From positions 519,422 through 583,421 of the forward strand of contig JAUJOQ010000001.1 in NCBI GenBank assembly GCA_030447725.1: a stretch of DNA of 64,000 bases. The letters run 5' to 3'. The stretch comes from Thermoleophilaceae bacterium. Lineage in GTDB: Bacteria; Actinomycetota; Thermoleophilia; Solirubrobacterales; Thermoleophilaceae. The position numbers and the translations under genes were made by a program. Below are positions 25,389-35,425 of the stretch, piece by piece (the stretch's first letter is position 1; each line of letters opens with the position of its first letter). The notes under the pieces were generated by a model that was given only the letters and a program-made list of their open reading frames with translations, had not been told where the DNA came from and did no database searches.

Positions 25389-25826
25389 TCAGGACCCCGA
25401 TGCTTTCTCCGCCATCTCGACGCCCTTGAGGGCCTGCCGCTTGCTGGCGAGCATGTCCCACTGGCTCAACTCGCCCTCGAAGAACGTGCAGACGAACCAG
25501 AAGCGCTCCTCGGTGGATTCGCCGCTGTCGGTACGTCGCCCCCGCTGGCGGATCTCGGCCACGACGCTGTGCTCGCGGCTGATCAGCTCCCCGACCGTCA
25601 ACTCGAGCTCCTCGAAGGGCGCGGTCCACTCGCCCCAGGCCATGAGCATTCCGGCGGGGCCGATGTAGGCCTTGGGATCGGGGAGAGGGGCTATCCGGTG
25701 AGTCCGCACCTCCATGCGGACGTCCTGGAGAGCCGCGTGGAAGTCACCGCGGCCGAAGGCCTCGAAGATCCGTCTGACTCGCTCCTCGTTGTCCTGCGCC
25801 ATCGCACCGCCCAGTATCTCGCTCAT
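25389..25826 (-). CDS. SnoaL/NTF2-like protein
   Basis: 145 residues, ATG 25826. ERVRRIFEAFGRGDFHAALQ... and YIGPAGMLMAWGEWTAPFEELELTVGELI fit the cone-shaped alpha+beta barrel of SnoaL-like ketosteroid-isomerase folds. FWFVCTFFEGELSQWDMLASKRQAL is the last helix-strand part. These proteins bind or isomerise small hydrophobic ligands, or serve as dimerisation domains; no ligand is indicated. Stand-alone gene 92 bp from thyX. Confidence 0.8.
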   Translation of the reverse strand: MSEILGGAMAQDNEERVRRIFEAFGRGDFHAALQDVRMEVRTHRIAPLPDPKAYIGPAGMLMAWGEWTAPFEELELTVGELISREHSVVAEIRQRGRRTDSGESTEERFWFVCTFFEGELSQWDMLASKRQALKGVEMAEKASGS

Positions 25827-25879
25827 CGAAGAGCCAGGAGCGTGTCATGGGGCAATGGGGCCCCGCGCCTTGGAAGAGG

Positions 25880-27541
25880 TTAGGCCAGCTGGTGAGAGAA
25901 CACGCACTCCAGCCTCGGCTCGGCATGGCCTTCGGAGCCGTCGCTGTCGGGCACGGCCTTGTCGATCTCGAAGCTCATCCGCCGCCCGTCCACATTCAGG
26001 ATGGCCACCTGGTTGTCGAACCAGGGAGCGTCGCCGACCATGCGCCAGCGCACAGGCTCTGAGTCCACGCCCGCGGCGAGGGAGAGCGCCCGGCCCACCG
26101 CGTAGCCGAAGTCCGAGACGGCGGCCCGGATCACCCGGCGTTCCTTGGCGTCCAGCGGGTTGCGCAGCGGTGAGCACACCGCCTGGTACACGTTGCTCTG
26201 CACGCCCGAGCCACGCCGGAAGGCCACCTCGCTCAGGTAGGCGTGGTGCACGTCTCCGGAGAGGGTCACGATCGACGCCGGCGGCTCGCCGCGCTCACCC
26301 GCACCCACCGAGCGCTGCAGCTCGGCCAGCCGGTCGAAGGAGTCGTTGAAGGCGCCCCAGTGCTCTAGGTCGAGGCCCTGGCGGATCTTCTCGCCCACCT
26401 TCGCCGCCAGCCCGCCCCAGGCCCCGCCGCATACGGCCTCGTTCCAGGCCTCGAGGTGGTGCATCCCGGGTGAGAGCAGCCACGGCAGCGAGGTTGCCAG
26501 CAGCAGGTGGTCGAAGTCGCCACCGACCTTCTCCTCGATCCAGCTCCACTCGTCCTCGTCGAGCATGGAGCGCTTGCCCTCCTCCAGCACGCGACCGCAA
26601 CGGGAGTCGATCACCACCAGCCGGGTGTCGCCGAGGTCTCGATAGTAGCTCCAGCGGGTGCCCTGGACCTCCCTGTCGGCGCGCAGGGCGAACTCGCGCA
26701 GGACCGGCCCGCCGTCCTCGACCTCTCTGACCCTGTCCAGCAGGTCCAGCTGCTCCTGCTCGTCCGGGCTGAGGTTGCCCAGGTGCTGATAGACCCAATA
26801 CGACATCAGCGCCCCGACGATGTGCTCGTCCCACCAATCGGTCTTGCGCGCCTCGTCCAGCCACGCCTGCGACGTGTTCCAGTCGTCGTGCACGTCGTGG
26901 TCGTCGAAGATCATCGCCGTCGACACCGTCGAGAACAGCCACCGGATCACGGGCTCGCTCCACGACTCGCGGTAGAGGCGGGTGTACTCCTCGAAGTCGA
27001 GCGCCAGCGGGCCAGGCTCTTGATCCATGTCGCGACGCGAGCGCACGAACTCCTCGGTGCGGGGCGACACCTCGTCGGCGTACACCTGATCTCCCAGGAG
27101 CAGGAGCAGGTCGGGCCACTGGTCGACAGGCTGGTGGCGCATCCGCAGAGCGAGGCCCCGCAGCGCGTCGAGCTCGCGGCCGCGGTCGTCCTCGTCCTTG
27201 GGGAGGGTGTACGGCGGCTCGTTGGGCACCGACACCCGGCACGACCCGAAGGCGATCTGCAGCGCCTCCTTCTTGGGATAGGTGCGAAACCGGCTGGGCG
27301 GGAACTCCGAGTCCTCGAGCGGCCACCGGCGCTCGCCGTCGAGCTCGACGGTGTACTTGTATACCTCTCCGCACTCGAGATCCTCCACGCGCAAGAGCCC
27401 GAAGTGATGACCCTCGACACAGAAGGTTCGGGCGCTGGTGGAGAGCACGGTGACCTCGCAGGCGCTGTCCGTCTCCATCCAGAAGACGGCGCATTTCTCT
27501 CCGACGTAGCGAAGCAGTGGTCCCAGGATCAGTTCGGCCAT
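25880..27541 (-). CDS. PhoD-like metallophosphatase
   Basis: 553 residues, ATG 27541. The N-terminal about 100 residues form a fibronectin-like beta domain (VTVLSTSARTFCVEGHHFG). The PhoD catalytic region follows: IAFGSCRVS, LLLLLGDQVYADE (metal Asp), AMIFDDHDVHDDWN and VTLSGDVHHAY. The protein lacks an evident signal peptide, whereas classical PhoD is Tat-exported, so a cytoplasmic phosphodiesterase is possible. It hydrolyses phosphomono- or diesters using Ca/Fe-type metal centres in known members. Confidence 0.88.
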   Translation of the reverse strand: MAELILGPLLRYVGEKCAVFWMETDSACEVTVLSTSARTFCVEGHHFGLLRVEDLECGEVYKYTVELDGERRWPLEDSEFPPSRFRTYPKKEALQIAFGSCRVSVPNEPPYTLPKDEDDRGRELDALRGLALRMRHQPVDQWPDLLLLLGDQVYADEVSPRTEEFVRSRRDMDQEPGPLALDFEEYTRLYRESWSEPVIRWLFSTVSTAMIFDDHDVHDDWNTSQAWLDEARKTDWWDEHIVGALMSYWVYQHLGNLSPDEQEQLDLLDRVREVEDGGPVLREFALRADREVQGTRWSYYRDLGDTRLVVIDSRCGRVLEEGKRSMLDEDEWSWIEEKVGGDFDHLLLATSLPWLLSPGMHHLEAWNEAVCGGAWGGLAAKVGEKIRQGLDLEHWGAFNDSFDRLAELQRSVGAGERGEPPASIVTLSGDVHHAYLSEVAFRRGSGVQSNVYQAVCSPLRNPLDAKERRVIRAAVSDFGYAVGRALSLAAGVDSEPVRWRMVGDAPWFDNQVAILNVDGRRMSFEIDKAVPDSDGSEGHAEPRLECVFSHQLA

Positions 27542-27620
27542 TGCCTATTCCTACCGGATGCGGGCACAGATTGCGCTCGGTAGTCCGTCGAGAGGCCAAG
27601 GCGGAGTAGCGTTTGGGGCG

Positions 27621-28990
27621 ATGTCACACTGCGAGGAGCTGCTTGTCCGGGTCGGGCGCGGCCTTCACGCGGCCCTGCCCCGCCCTTCGCGGCATCCGAT
27701 CAAGGCGCTGGACGCGAAGGGAATGGAGCTGGCCTCCAGCGACGCCGAGTTGCGCGCAGCGTTGTTTCGGCTGGTCGACGTGACGCCGGCCTGCCGCTCG
27801 CACGACGACCTGGCCCGACACCTGACCGAGTACCTCAAGGAGGTCGACGAGCGTCCGCAGGCGCTACAGGCGGCCATGCGGGTGGCCCACACCGCACCGG
27901 GCCGGGCGGCGCTCGGAGCCGCCGCCGCAACCGGGGTGCGCCACATGGCTCACCGTTTCATCGTCGGCGAGTCGCCGCAGGCGGCCCTCGGCGTGCTCGA
28001 AGGCCTGTGGAAGGAGGGGTCGGCGTGCTCGGTCGACCTGTTAGGAGAGGCCACCTTCACCTCGGAGGAGGCCGACCGCTACGCCGCTCGCTGCGAGGAG
28101 GCCCTCGAGGTGCTCAGCGCGGCGGCCCGCTCATGGCCGCAGCGGCCTTTGCTCGAAGCCGACTCTGCGGGGCCCCTGCCGAGGGTCAACCTGTCGGTGA
28201 AGGTGTCGGCGCTCACGCCGCTGATGCGCCCCGAGGCTCCGCACGTGGGGCGCGACGACGCCGCGCAGCGGCTGCGGCCGCTGCTGCGCCGCGCCCGGGA
28301 TCTCGGCGCGCATCTACACATCGACATGGAGTCCCTAGATGCACTGGAGACCACCGAGGAGCTGGTCTTCGATCTCCTCGGCGAACCCGAGTTCGGCGAC
28401 GGGCCGTCCGCGGGGGTTGTGCTGCAGGCATACCTGCGCGACTCAGGGCGACAACTCGACCGGATGCTGGAATGGGCTCGTGCGAGCGAGCGGCGCCCGC
28501 CGCTGACGGTCCGGCTGGTCAAGGGCGCCTACTGGGACCACGAGGTGGTCGAGGCCCGCCAGCACGGCTGGGCGCCACCGGTGTTCGAGGTCAAGGCGGA
28601 GTCCGACCGCAACTTCGAGGAGCTGACGCGGCGGCTCTTGGATGAACGCCTGACGAAGGATTCGGCAGGGAAGCCGGATCCTTGGCATCCTCTCCTTCGT
28701 GTGGCGATCGCCTCCCACAACATCCGCTCGCTGGCCTCTGCCATCGCCCACAACCGGGCCTCCGGGGGCGAGGACCACGACCTCGAGCTGCAGGTGTTGC
28801 GGGGGCTCGGTGACGAGCTGGGGGTCGCGATAGCCGCCTCCGGGCTGCGCGTGCGCTCCTACTGCCCGGTGGGCGACCTGGTGGCGGGGATGGCATATCT
28901 GGTGCGGCGCCTGCTCGAGAACACGTCCAACGACTCGTTCCTGGGAGAGCAGCAGCGCGGGGCGTCGATCGACGAGCTGCTGGCCGCGCC

Positions 28991-28994
<4 letters not shown>
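27621..28994 (+). CDS. Proline dehydrogenase
   Basis: 457 residues, ATG 27621. PRODH barrel motifs: NLSVKVSALTP, LHIDMESLDALE, GVVLQAYLRDS, VRLVKGAYWDHEV, VAIASHNIRSLA and SYCPVGDLVAGMAYLVRRLLENTSN (the YxxRR(L/I)xEN substrate loop). It oxidises L-proline to P5C with FAD, passing electrons to quinone. A segment of about 15 residues near 345-360 (KDSAGKPDPWHP) interrupts the normal LLDER...RVAIASHN stretch and is encoded by a repeat-like insertion. The stop overlaps the P5C dehydrogenase GTG (GTGA). Confidence 0.93.
28656..28703 (+). repeat. In-frame palindromic repeat element B, copy 1 (in proline dehydrogenase)
   Basis: The motif GGATTCGGC-AGGGAA-GCCGGATCC is a 9-bp inverted repeat with a 6-base loop, followed by TTGGCATCC. 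The second copy at the start of the next gene reads GGATGAGGC-AGGGAT-GCCGAATCC. Both begin with AAG and keep the host frame open, giving KDSAGKPDP here and KDEAGMPNP there. Confidence 0.6.
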
Positions 28995-30606
<1,612 letters not shown>

Positions 30607-30610
<4 letters not shown>

Positions 30611-31089
30611 GCGAGCACCGCGCCCTTTCCGAACTGCCTTTCGTGGACGAGCACGCGCTCGCGATCGATGCGCCGCCGGAACGGGTGTGGGAGGCGCTGC
30701 TCGCTTCGGTGCCCCTGGGGTTCGAGGGCCGGGTCTCCGAGGGCTTGGCCGGGGTCCTCGGCTGTGAGCATCCTCGGTCGGGAGGGCGACGGCCACTCGA
30801 GCCGGGGTCGACCTTTCCGGGTTTCGCGGTGGCCGCGGCGGAGCGTCCGCTGCGGCTTTCACTGGAGGGCCGGCACCGTTTCTCCAGCTACCGGCTCGAC
30901 TTCGCCCTCGATGACCTCGGCGATGCCCGCACGCGCCTACGCGCGAGCACGTGGGCGGCCTTTCCCGGACATCACGGACGGGCCTACCGATCCGCGGTGA
31001 TCGGCACGGGCGGGCATGTGGTGGCGGTGCGGCGCATGCTCGCCGCAGTCGCACGGCGTGCGTGTCGCGAGGCCCGCGCGCTCACGTAG
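30607..31089 (+). CDS. SRPBCC-like hypothetical protein of the proline operon
   Basis: 160 residues; the GTG overlaps the P5C dehydrogenase stop (GTGA). The line VDEHALAIDAPPERVWEALLASVP is the start of START/SRPBCC ligand-binding folds. LSLEGRHRFSSYRLDFALDDLGDARTRLRASTWAAFPG continues the beta sheet, and a final helix follows. The fold binds hydrophobic small ligands in known members. The coupled position suggests a role linked to proline catabolism, but none is known to me. Confidence 0.75.
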
Positions 31090-31103
31090 CGAGGGCGCCC
31101 GGA

Positions 31104-32624
31104 CTACTGCGCGCTCGCCTCGGCCTGGGTCCCGGAGGGCACCTCGATCTCGCGCTTGAGGATCTTGCCGGTCGGCCCTTTGGGCAGCTCGTCGAGAAAC
31201 CACACGTGGCGGGGGTACTTGTAGGCCGCCACCTGGTCCTTCGCATAGGCCTTGAGGTCGTCGGCGCTCAGCTCCTCGCCCTCCTTAAGCACCACCGCCG
31301 CGCCCACCTCCTCGCCGAGCTCGTCGTCCTTCACGCCCACGACCGCCGCCTCCTGGATCGCCGGGTGCTCGTAGAGCACCTCCTCGATCTCGCGCGGGTA
31401 GACGTTGTAGCCGCCGCGGATGATCAGGTCCTTCTTGCGGTCGACGATGAAGAAGTAGCCGTCCTCGTCCACCTTGGCCATGTCGCCCGAGTAGAACCAG
31501 CCGTCCTTGATGGCCTCCTTCGTGGCGTCGTCACGGTTCCAGTAGCCCTTCATGATGTTGTGGCCCTTGATGACGATCTCGCCGACCTCGCCCTGGTCGA
31601 CCTCGTTGCCGTCGTCGTCGACCACCTTCATCTCCACACCCTTGATCGCCGTACCGATCGAGCCGGCCTTGTTCTCCTTGTCGGGGTGGTTGAACGAAGC
31701 TACCGGGGAGGTCTCCGACAGGCCATAGCCCTCGAGCACCTTGCAGCCGAACTTCTCCTCGAACTTGCGCATCACCTCCTCGGGCATCGCCGAGCCGCCG
31801 GACATGCACAGGCGCAGCGTCGACGTGTCGGCCGAGTCCGCGCTCTCGCAGGCCAGCATCGCGTTGTACATCGTGGGGACGCCCTGGAAGAGGGTGACCT
31901 TGTCGCGCGCGATTATCTCCAGCGCCTTATCCGGATCGAAGCGGGGGATCATCGAGATCATCGCGCGGCCGTGAATGCCGGCGTTCAGGGTGCAGGTCTG
32001 CCCGAACGAGTGAAACAGCGGCAGCGCACCGAGCAGGCGGTCGTCGTCGGTGATCTCGCCCAGCTCGTCGGCCGCCACGGTGCAGTTTCTGAGCAGGTTC
32101 GAGTGGGTGAGCTCGGCGCCCTTGGGCTTGCCGGTGGTGCCCGAGGTGTAGAGGATCACCGCGGTGTCCTCGCCGTCGCGCGCGGCCAGGTCGTGGTCGG
32201 GCTCGGCGTCGGCCAGCAACTTCTCGAACTCGCCCGGCTTCACCAGGATGCACTCAGCGCCCGCGTCCTCGGCGCCCTTCTCGGCGGCCTCGGCGAAGTC
32301 GCCCCAGGCGATCAGCAGCTTGGCGCCCGGATCCTCGAGGTAGAAGCCCACCTCGCGGCCCTTGAGCAGCACGTTCATCGGCACGACCACCGCGCCGGCG
32401 CGCAGCACGCCGTAGTAGGCGATCGGGAAGTAGGGGACGTTGGGAAGCATCACGCCGACCCGGTCGCCGGCCTGGACGCCCTTCGCCTTGAGCAGCCCGG
32501 CCATGCGGGCGCTGCCCTCGTTGAGCAGCCCGTAGGAGACCTCGGTGTCATCGAGCTTGATCGCGATGTCGTCCGCGCTCTGCTCGGCTGCCGTGGTCAG
32601 GATCTTGGCCAGGTTGTCGCTCAT
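31104..32624 (-). CDS. AMP-forming acyl-CoA synthetase
   Basis: 506 residues from ATG 32624, chosen because GGAG lies about 7 bases before it; a GTG two codons earlier is the alternative. ANL-superfamily motifs: AVILYTSGTTGKPKGAELTH (P-loop), GYGLSETSPV, GWFYSGDMAKVDEDGYFFIVDRKKDLIIRGGYNVYPREIEE and the catalytic Lys in LPKGPTGKILKREI. It activates a carboxylic acid, most likely a medium or long fatty acid, to its CoA ester via an acyl-adenylate. Single gene, convergent with the proline operon. Confidence 0.93.
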   Translation of the reverse strand: MSDNLAKILTTAAEQSADDIAIKLDDTEVSYGLLNEGSARMAGLLKAKGVQAGDRVGVMLPNVPYFPIAYYGVLRAGAVVVPMNVLLKGREVGFYLEDPGAKLLIAWGDFAEAAEKGAEDAGAECILVKPGEFEKLLADAEPDHDLAARDGEDTAVILYTSGTTGKPKGAELTHSNLLRNCTVAADELGEITDDDRLLGALPLFHSFGQTCTLNAGIHGRAMISMIPRFDPDKALEIIARDKVTLFQGVPTMYNAMLACESADSADTSTLRLCMSGGSAMPEEVMRKFEEKFGCKVLEGYGLSETSPVASFNHPDKENKAGSIGTAIKGVEMKVVDDDGNEVDQGEVGEIVIKGHNIMKGYWNRDDATKEAIKDGWFYSGDMAKVDEDGYFFIVDRKKDLIIRGGYNVYPREIEEVLYEHPAIQEAAVVGVKDDELGEEVGAAVVLKEGEELSADDLKAYAKDQVAAYKYPRHVWFLDELPKGPTGKILKREIEVPSGTQAEASAQ

Positions 32625-32700
32625 CTGCACTCCTTAAGTTGACGCTACGTGAGCACATACCCGCTTTGGTCCAGCCCAAGCACCGTGCGATGCTGCCGCG

Positions 32701-33393
32701 GTGACCGGGACGTTCCTCAACGTCGGCACCGTGCTGGCCGGCACGGTGCTCGGGACGCTTGCGGGCAGCCGCCTGCCCGACGGCATCCGGCAGCGCGTGC
32801 TGGCGGGCCTCGGGCTCGTCACGCTCGTGATCGGCATCGAGAGCGCACTGGCGTGGCGGGACACCAACCCGCTGTACGTGCTCGGAGGTGTGCTGCTCGG
32901 CGGAATCACGGGCGAGGCGATCGGCATCGAGCGCCGGCTGGAGGCCTTTGGAGACCGCATTCAGACTGCTGTCTCCCGGGGCGGGCCCTCGCGCGTCTCG
33001 GAGGGGTTCGTGACCGCCAGCCTGCTCTTCTGCGTCGGACCGCTCACCGTGCTCGGCTCGATCGAGGACGGTCTGACGGATCAGTACACGCAGCTGGCCA
33101 CGAAGGCGGTGCTCGACGGGTTCGCGTCGATCGCCCTGGCCGCGGCGCTCGGGTGGGGCGTGGGCATAGCCGCGGTCAGCGTCCTGGTGATCCAGGGCGC
33201 GATCACACTTGGCGCAGAGGCGTTCGACTCGGTGTTGAGGGGGGAGGCCCTCGCTGTGCTCACGAGCGCCGGCGGGATCCTGATCATCGGGATCTCGCTG
33301 AAGCTGCTCGATGTGAAGGAAGTGAAGGTGGGCAACTTCCTGCCGGCGCTCGTCTTCGCTCCGGCGACCTACGCAGTGGCGTCGCTGCTGTGA
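32701..33393 (+). CDS. DUF554 family membrane protein
   Basis: 230 residues, GTG start. TFLNVGTVLAGTVLGTLAGSRLPDGIRQRVLAGLGLVTLVIGIE is the characteristic opening, and about seven hydrophobic helices follow (FVTASLLFCVGPLTVLGSIEDGL is a family hallmark). DUF554 proteins are probable transporters of unknown substrate. A strong hairpin follows the stop. Confidence 0.9.
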   Translation: MTGTFLNVGTVLAGTVLGTLAGSRLPDGIRQRVLAGLGLVTLVIGIESALAWRDTNPLYVLGGVLLGGITGEAIGIERRLEAFGDRIQTAVSRGGPSRVSEGFVTASLLFCVGPLTVLGSIEDGLTDQYTQLATKAVLDGFASIALAAALGWGVGIAAVSVLVIQGAITLGAEAFDSVLRGEALAVLTSAGGILIIGISLKLLDVKEVKVGNFLPALVFAPATYAVASLL

Positions 33394-33417
33394 GGAGGCG
33401 CCCGTAGGCGCCTCCTC
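33392..33417. terminator. Hairpin terminator between convergent genes
   Basis: An 11-bp perfect stem (33392-33402 pairing with 33407-33417) with a CGTA loop, overlapping the stop of the DUF554 gene and 17 bp from the end of the opposite gene. No long T run follows on the plus strand, as is common in GC-rich actinobacteria. It would serve both directions. Confidence 0.75.
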
Positions 33418-33434
33418 CTTCCAGGCTCGGCTTC

Positions 33435-34100
33435 CTACTCGGTCACCTCGACGTAGAAACGACGCGTTTGCGACGCCACGTCGGTGTTGTCCGCCAGTGA
33501 GCGCACCACCAGCACGTTGTCGACGTTCGTGCCGGTGGGCACGCAGTTGATCGCCGCCGTGTTGCAGCGCCCGACGGCGACGTCGCCGGCGAAAGCCGGG
33601 TCTGCGTCAGGGCTACCGGTGCGGTTGAGGCGGTTCTGAATCGCCGTGGTGGCGATCAGTCCATGGCCGACCAGGGACGAGCCGGCGTCGATGTAGATGT
33701 TGGGGTTGGTGGCCGGCTGGCCGTTGATCCCCGGCTTTGACATCACTGTGAAGCCCCCCGACTGCTCCTCGATGTCGCCGTTCTCGTTCACGAGCGCCCA
33801 GCGCACGGAGCTGGCGGAGATCTTTCCGATCTTGTCGAGCTCGAGCACCTGTTCCTTCACGGCGTTGCCGCCCACGCGCTCGATCTTGATGTCGGTGCCG
33901 TCGAGCGAGCGACGCCTGACCTCGGACTCGGTGATGGAGTTCGCCCGGATGTCCTGGGCGCGGAGGGTGTTGTCCTTGATCTCGCGGCTGTCGATCGATC
34001 CGGTGGCCACGGCGTAGGAGACGCCGCCCATCGACGCGAACAGTGCGATGCAGGCGATTACGAGGGCCGGTGACGGCCGGGAGCTGAAGATGCGCTTCAC
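33435..34100 (-). CDS. Secreted 11-residue-repeat protein, paralogue 3
   Basis: 221 residues, GTG start. SRPSPALVIACIALFASMGGVSYAVATGSIDSREIKDNTLRAQDIRANSITESEV copies the layout of the 19.3 kb protein almost word for word in the first 50 residues. The remaining part differs: a long beta domain with a Cys pair (VGRCNTAAINCVP) and ending in RRFYVEVTE. The shared N-terminus may be a common export and stalk module with exchangeable heads. Confidence 0.8.
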   Translation of the reverse strand: MKRIFSSRPSPALVIACIALFASMGGVSYAVATGSIDSREIKDNTLRAQDIRANSITESEVRRRSLDGTDIKIERVGGNAVKEQVLELDKIGKISASSVRWALVNENGDIEEQSGGFTVMSKPGINGQPATNPNIYIDAGSSLVGHGLIATTAIQNRLNRTGSPDADPAFAGDVAVGRCNTAAINCVPTGTNVDNVLVVRSLADNTDVASQTRRFYVEVTE

Positions 34101-34176
34101 TTGGAGTCGCTTTCTGTCGGGTGCGGTTGGAAGGGGTTTCGCATGGCGGGACCCGTTTGGTTCAGGCGCGCGGACG

Positions 34177-35370
34177 TCAGCCGAGCAGCGAGGCGAACAC
34201 GTCGTCGACCTGTTGCCAGCCGATGCTCATCAAGAACTGCGAGTTGCGCCCGTATGACTTGGCGCCGAGGATGAAGAAGCCGGGCTCGGGATTGAGCAAG
34301 GTCTCGGGGCCGTGGCTGGTCTGGGCCAGGCAGTCGCCACCCCCGCCGGCCAGCAGCGTGGCGGCCAGCTTCATCGGCCCGCACGTGGCGTAGCACTCGT
34401 GGACCTGAAGCTGGCGGTATAGGGAGTGGTCGCCCACTCCGCCGTTCAGCGCCAGGATGCGGTCGACCTCCACCCGCTCCACGCTTCCGTCGCGCAGGGA
34501 GACGGCGATCCGCCCGCCGCTGGGCTGCAGCGCCTCTGTCACCCGCCCGGGGCGCACCTCCACCGCCGCCGAGTGGCCGCGCTGCAAATCCTCTGAGGCG
34601 CGGTTGAGCGAGGCTCGCTCGGGCAGGGGGTCGCCTTGCACCTTGCCCCAGTCGGGCCGCGGGCGGCGCACCGCCCAGATCACCTTGGTTCCGGGCGCAT
34701 GCCGGGCGAACTCGGCGAGCGCGCGGGCGGCGGTCTGTGCGGAGTGCCCGGAGCCGGTGAGAAGGACGGTGCGTCCCGCCCACTGGGAATGCTCCACGTC
34801 GAGCTGGGGCAGGAAGCGCTCGATGCGGTCCTCGAATGCGCGTTCGCCGGGAGCATCGATGCCGCCGTCGCCGAGCCGGTTGGGGTGGCCGTAGGTGCCC
34901 GAGCAGTCGATCACGGCGTCGGCGTGCTCGATCGACTCTGAACCGTCCGGCCCGGCGACCAGCAGCCGGAACCGCCGAGCCGCACGCTCGCTGGAGCCGA
35001 TCGCCTCGTGCTTGAGCAAGCCCTCCCGTCCCACTGCCCGCACTTTCGTGGCGAGGCGTACGCGGCCCACGAGCGCCGGGCCGGCTGCGAGCGGCTCGAT
35101 CAGACGCTCTACCAGCTCGTCTCCGGTCGGGAGCCCGCTGCCGTCGGGGGCTTGGACCCCGAGCGCCGCGCGGGCGCGATCGGACACGTTCATCTCCCAG
35201 GGGGTGAACAGGCGCACCTGCCCCCAGCGGCGCACGTAGCCGCCGGGCGAGGCGGCAGCCTCGTACACGGTGAAGTCCAGGCCGCGCTCGGCCGCGGCGA
35301 GCGCGGCTTCCAGGCCGATAGGGCCGGCTCCGATGATGGCGACTCGCCTGGGGGTTCGGATCTCTCCCAT
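34177..35370 (-). CDS. FAD-dependent oxidoreductase (flavin monooxygenase-like)
   Basis: 397 residues from ATG 35370 (or 35391). Two Rossmann motifs are visible: RVAIIGAGPIGLEAALAAAERG for FAD and VLLTGSGHSAQTAARAL for NAD(P)H. Between them are VIDCSGTYGHPNRLG and KVIWAVRRPRPDWG. The C-terminus ILALNGGVGDHSLYRQLQ...GPETLLNPEPGFFILGAKSYGRNSQFLMSIG resembles thioredoxin-reductase/FMO hybrids. The substrate is unknown. Divergent from the MPE-radical SAM gene with about 55 bp between starts. Confidence 0.88.
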   Translation of the reverse strand: MGEIRTPRRVAIIGAGPIGLEAALAAAERGLDFTVYEAAASPGGYVRRWGQVRLFTPWEMNVSDRARAALGVQAPDGSGLPTGDELVERLIEPLAAGPALVGRVRLATKVRAVGREGLLKHEAIGSSERAARRFRLLVAGPDGSESIEHADAVIDCSGTYGHPNRLGDGGIDAPGERAFEDRIERFLPQLDVEHSQWAGRTVLLTGSGHSAQTAARALAEFARHAPGTKVIWAVRRPRPDWGKVQGDPLPERASLNRASEDLQRGHSAAVEVRPGRVTEALQPSGGRIAVSLRDGSVERVEVDRILALNGGVGDHSLYRQLQVHECYATCGPMKLAATLLAGGGGDCLAQTSHGPETLLNPEPGFFILGAKSYGRNSQFLMSIGWQQVDDVFASLLG

Positions 35371-35425
35371 GGTTCGTCCTTCTGTTCGCACCCCAGCGGC
35401 GAACGGATCCTAAACTGATCGCACG